A program made the position numbers and the translations under genes. The notes under the pieces are model-generated. The model saw only the letters and a program-made list of their open reading frames with translations, did no database searches and had not been told where the DNA came from. Positions 6,122-7,523 of a stretch of 7,523 bases of DNA are shown here, one piece after another; positions within the stretch are counted from its first letter, which is position 1; each line of letters begins with the position of its first letter. Source of the DNA: Puniceicoccaceae bacterium. Its GTDB lineage: Bacteria > Verrucomicrobiota > Verrucomicrobiia > Opitutales > Coraliomargaritaceae. The stretch is taken from NCBI GenBank assembly GCA_003567255.1, contig PWZW01000056.1:1-7523 (forward strand), given 5' to 3'.

Positions 6122-6149
6122 TATTACACCCATTGCGACAAGCTCAAAA
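6121..6149 (-). promoter_or_regulatory. Candidate promoter of the antitoxin-toxin operon
   Basis: On the minus strand TTTTGA (6149-6144) and TAATAC (6126-6121) are separated by 17 bp, near the sigma-70 pattern. The -10 matches 4 of 6 bases and the -35 is weak. Transcription would begin near 6114, only about 8 nt before the ATG at 6106, giving an almost leaderless mRNA in line with the lack of a Shine-Dalgarno sequence. Confidence 0.3.
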
Positions 6150-6185
6150 GATTAAAGTACGGACCAAAACTCATTACGACGAAGG

Positions 6186-6363
6186 TTCTCTCGCCCATCG
6201 ACTGGGCTCAGGGTCTACGACAGAGGTCGCCAAGGCGCAAAGGTTGGATGGATCCACTGCAATTGCATATAGAACTAGCGTCCCCCACCCTAAGCCCGCG
6301 TAACGAGCTTTGCGTTTCTGCACTCTTTTTTATGACCCTGAGCTTAGTCGAAGGGCGAGAGAA
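6186..6363. repeat. MITE-like element with 30-bp inverted ends
   Basis: The left end (6186-6215) and the right end (6334-6363) are inverted copies of each other at 27 of 30 positions. Both arms read, from outside inward, TTCTCTCGCCC, then A/T, TCGACT, a two-base difference (GG/AA), and GCTCAGGGTC. The 118-bp interior has no open frame of note but contains CGCAAAG near 6236 and, inverted, CTTTGCG near 6309, so partial symmetry continues inward. No transposase gene and no clear target-site duplication were found. The words around TCGACT-GCTCAGGG recall dispersed intergenic repeats of REP type. The element fills most of the gap between the two divergent toxin-antitoxin units, and its transcript could fold into a long hairpin. 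Confidence 0.75.
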
Positions 6364-6437
6364 TAGCCGGACCCAGAATCCATGACCAAAGCTAAAAGCG
6401 TTGCCATTGTGCCGCCGTCGAACTTGTATTCTGGAGA

Positions 6438-6752
6438 ATGAACACCGTCTCTCAAAGGCATCCGGCAGTGGATCTGGCGGAGCAGCGAATAAAAGCACAC
6501 ATCGCCCAGCACCTACCAGGCGGCCGCGTGTGGCTCTTTGGGTCGCGGGCCCGGGGCGACGCCTTGCGGCGGAGTGATTTTGATCTGGCGGTTGAGCTGC
6601 GAGACCATGCAGACACGGATCTATGGGCCCTCGAAGAAGCCATCCTCGCCGACCCGGAAATTATCTACTCTGTAGATGTCGTCAATTTGGCGTCAGCTCC
6701 CAAGGGACTTCGCGAAAAAGTCACCGCAGAAGGGATCCTATGGACAAAATAG
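6438..6752 (+). CDS. MNT-type nucleotidyltransferase antitoxin (MntA-like, HI0073 family)
   Basis: The 104-residue product is a minimal nucleotidyltransferase. It has the active-site motif GSX10DXD exactly (G35-S36, D47-F-D49, in FGSRARGDALRRSDFDL) and the third carboxylate D80 (SVDVVNL). In characterised MntA-HepT pairs, MntA uses ATP to add AMP residues to a tyrosine of the HEPN toxin and silences it; the same activity is inferred here because all key residues are present. The start is uncertain: the ATG at 6438 has GGAG only one or two bases upstream, which is too close for a normal ribosome site, while a GTG at 6468 has AAAGG about 9 nt before it and would still leave a complete domain. 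The gene overlaps the HEPN gene by 13 bp. Antitoxin-first order matches the HI0073/HI0074 arrangement. Confidence 0.9.
   Translation: MNTVSQRHPAVDLAEQRIKAHIAQHLPGGRVWLFGSRARGDALRRSDFDLAVELRDHADTDLWALEEAILADPEIIYSVDVVNLASAPKGLREKVTAEGILWTK
6728..6735 (+). promoter_or_regulatory. Shine-Dalgarno site of the HEPN gene inside the MNT gene
   Basis: AGAAGGGA lies 5 bases before the ATG at 6740, within the last codons of the MNT gene. It fixes the HEPN start and argues against the longer frame that opens at 6623. Confidence 0.65.
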
Positions 6753-7132
6753 ATTCAGCGAGACGAGCCTTGGACAAATTTGAGGCGATTCTGCGAGACA
6801 AGTCTGGAGACGAAAAGACCAGGGATGCCGCCATCCAACGTTTTGAATTCACCTCGGAAATCTGCTGGAAAACACTCCAAGAAGTGCTCAAACGAAACTA
6901 CGAGCAGGAAATCCGATATCCAAAAGGTTGTTACGAAACGGCCTTCCAAGTTGCACTCATCAATGAGGAACTGTGCCTGTCCTTAAACCGCACCGTAAAA
7001 GACAGAAATCTCACGTCACACACCTACCACGAAGAACTGGCGGAGGACATCTTCAAGCGGCTGCCCGATCACGCTCACGCTTTTCGCGAACTCTTAAAGA
7101 TCCTGGGTACCCTCGTCGACGAGAACACCTGA
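6740..7132 (+). CDS. HEPN-domain toxin / nucleotidyltransferase substrate-binding protein (HI0074 family, HepT-like)
   Basis: The 130-residue all-helical product matches the HI0074 family: QRFEFTSEICWKTLQEVL (33-50), then YPKGCYETAFQVALI (60-74), and DRNLTSHTYHEELAEDIF (88-105). The last segment contains R89-X4-H94-X-Y96, the RX4HXY motif of HEPN ribonuclease toxins. In HepT the Arg and His form the RNase site and the Tyr is the residue adenylylated by MntA, so the protein is likely an RNase toxin held in check by the preceding gene. HI0074-type proteins were first named only as substrate-binding partners, so the toxin role is inferred from the motif. The ATG at 6740 lies within the MNT gene (13-bp overlap) and has a good Shine-Dalgarno match. 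No terminator is seen downstream. Confidence 0.9.
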   Translation: MDKIDSARRALDKFEAILRDKSGDEKTRDAAIQRFEFTSEICWKTLQEVLKRNYEQEIRYPKGCYETAFQVALINEELCLSLNRTVKDRNLTSHTYHEELAEDIFKRLPDHAHAFRELLKILGTLVDENT

Positions 7133-7235
7133 AAGCTCGTGGTCTCATCGATACGGTGTATTCGCTCCGTGTCTCGGTGCCTCCAGCGACGCAGGAGCGG
7201 GTGGTTAGCTTCAGATGGACCTCGGCACCGGGCTG

Positions 7236-7371
7236 ATATGGAGTCAGGAGCCAGAATTCAGAATTGAAGATAAACGTGCTATGACGCCGACCGCTTCGCC
7301 AAAATGTCGGGTACCGAAAAGGCGGAAGTAGTTGATAATCGGCCCCTGCCTCCTATCTCCTGTCTCCATAT
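7236..7371. repeat. Inverted pair of heptad (GGAGNCA-like) repeat tracts
   Basis: On the plus strand, ATAT is followed by four 7-bp units: GGAGTCA, GGAGCCA, GAATTCA, GAATTGA (7240-7267). On the minus strand, reading inward from 7371, ATAT is followed by GGAGACA, GGAGATA, GGAGGCA (7367-7347). The outer 18 bp of the two arms (7236-7253 and 7354-7371) agree at 15 positions. Period-7 units continue in weaker form to about 7381. The arms bracket about 80 bp of unrelated sequence. This looks like a dispersed repeat with inverted ends; no target duplication or gene is seen. Confidence 0.6.
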
Positions 7372-7389
7372 CCGATCTCCTCCTTCCAA

Positions 7390-7447
7390 GCCCAAATCCG
7401 TGAAAATTGAATATGTGATTTACAATTTTCACGAAATTTATTTGGGC
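7390..7447. repeat. Long two-part hairpin (perfect 11-bp plus 8-bp arms)
   Basis: CGTGAAAATTG (7399-7409) pairs perfectly with CAATTTTCACG (7423-7433) around a 13-nt loop. Outside it, GCCCAAAT (7390-7397) pairs perfectly with ATTTGGGC (7440-7447), with an asymmetric internal loop (1 nt on the left, AAATTT on the right). The structure is followed by no T tract, so it is not a standard terminator. It may be part of the same repeat block as the heptad tracts just to its left. Confidence 0.7.
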
Positions 7448-7523
7448 GAGTGTTCTGGATAAACCGGGCGACGCCGAGTGACTGGCATAGCCTGACAATC
7501 CACGGAGCAAATGCGAACGTGCG

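Larger units (their letters stand above)
6107..6437. other. Intergenic region between the two divergent TA modules
   Basis: This 331-bp gap holds no convincing gene. It contains the antitoxin promoter and operator candidates at its left, the inverted-repeat element in the middle (6186-6363) and, at the right, 74 bp that should carry the MNT gene promoter. In that last part CCAGAAT (6373-6379) and ATTCTGG (6428-6434) are inverted copies; the second copy covers the start of the GGAG just before the MNT ATG. No -35/-10 pair with good spacing stands out there. Confidence 0.6.
7133..7523. other. Non-coding, repeat-rich right end
   Basis: This 391-bp stretch has no convincing gene. A minus-strand frame spanning 7244-7510 reads through the repeats described below and has low-complexity content such as RRRSDMETGDRRQ, as expected of translated repeats. 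A CTCCGTGTCTCGGTG word at 7164-7178 resembles degenerate dispersed intergenic repeats, and CGGTGCC (7175-7181) is repeated inverted at 7224-7230. The two stronger structures are listed as separate features. Confidence 0.6.

Noticed and set aside
7244..7510. 88-residue open frame on the minus strand
   Set aside because: It runs through the heptad tracts and the long hairpin, has low-complexity charged stretches and no recognised domain, and has no good ribosome site. It is best read as translated repeat sequence.
5391..7523. Direct repeat of the tRNA-Leu 3' end marking an attR site
   Set aside because: No second copy of the T-arm/acceptor sequence was found by eye in the rest of the window. 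An island boundary may lie beyond it.

Overview
The window looks like a bacterial chromosome segment of moderately high GC with a housekeeping core and an accessory right end. The short EF-Ts (197 residues), the rpsB-tsf pair and the style of intergenic repeats (inverted repeats, heptad GGAGNCA-type runs, CGCAAAG-type words) would fit Verrucomicrobiota or a relative. That placement is an inference and not firm.

Layout, left to right. (1) Positions 2-466, plus strand: the C-terminal end of an amidase-signature enzyme whose start and catalytic core lie outside the window. (2) Positions 490-2655, minus strand: a compact three-gene unit in the order Fur-family regulator, BtuF-like substrate-binding protein, metal-dependent amidohydrolase. 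The genes overlap by 4 and 11 bp, which suggests translational coupling. (3) Positions 2941-4471, plus strand: rpsB (ribosomal protein S2) and tsf (EF-Ts), closed by a strong intrinsic terminator. S2 has a GC hairpin just before its start codon, and neither gene has a clear Shine-Dalgarno sequence. (4) Positions 4543-4608: two hairpins sharing a CCAGAC/GTCTGG core. (5) Positions 4631-5212, minus strand: thpR, an RNA 2',3'-cyclic phosphodiesterase. (6) Positions 5391-5477: tRNA-Leu(UAA) with an encoded CCA.

Immediately after the tRNA begins an accessory region with two toxin-antitoxin modules back to back. A Doc/Fic-fold toxin with an AbrB/MazE-type antitoxin is on the minus strand (5487-6106). 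An MNT nucleotidyltransferase with a HEPN protein (HI0073/HI0074 type, carrying the full GSX10DXD and RX4HXY motifs) is on the plus strand (6438-7132). They are transcribed divergently, and between them lies a 178-bp element with 30-bp inverted ends that resembles a MITE or REP-type repeat. The last 390 bp hold no convincing gene. They contain an inverted pair of heptad-repeat tracts and a long hairpin.

No CRISPR array, transposase, integrase or rRNA was seen. The least ordinary features are the TA pair beside the tRNA with the inverted-repeat element between them, the Fur-like regulator with Asp in place of the usual recognition-helix Tyr, and the unexplained repeat structures at 4543-4608 and 7236-7447.
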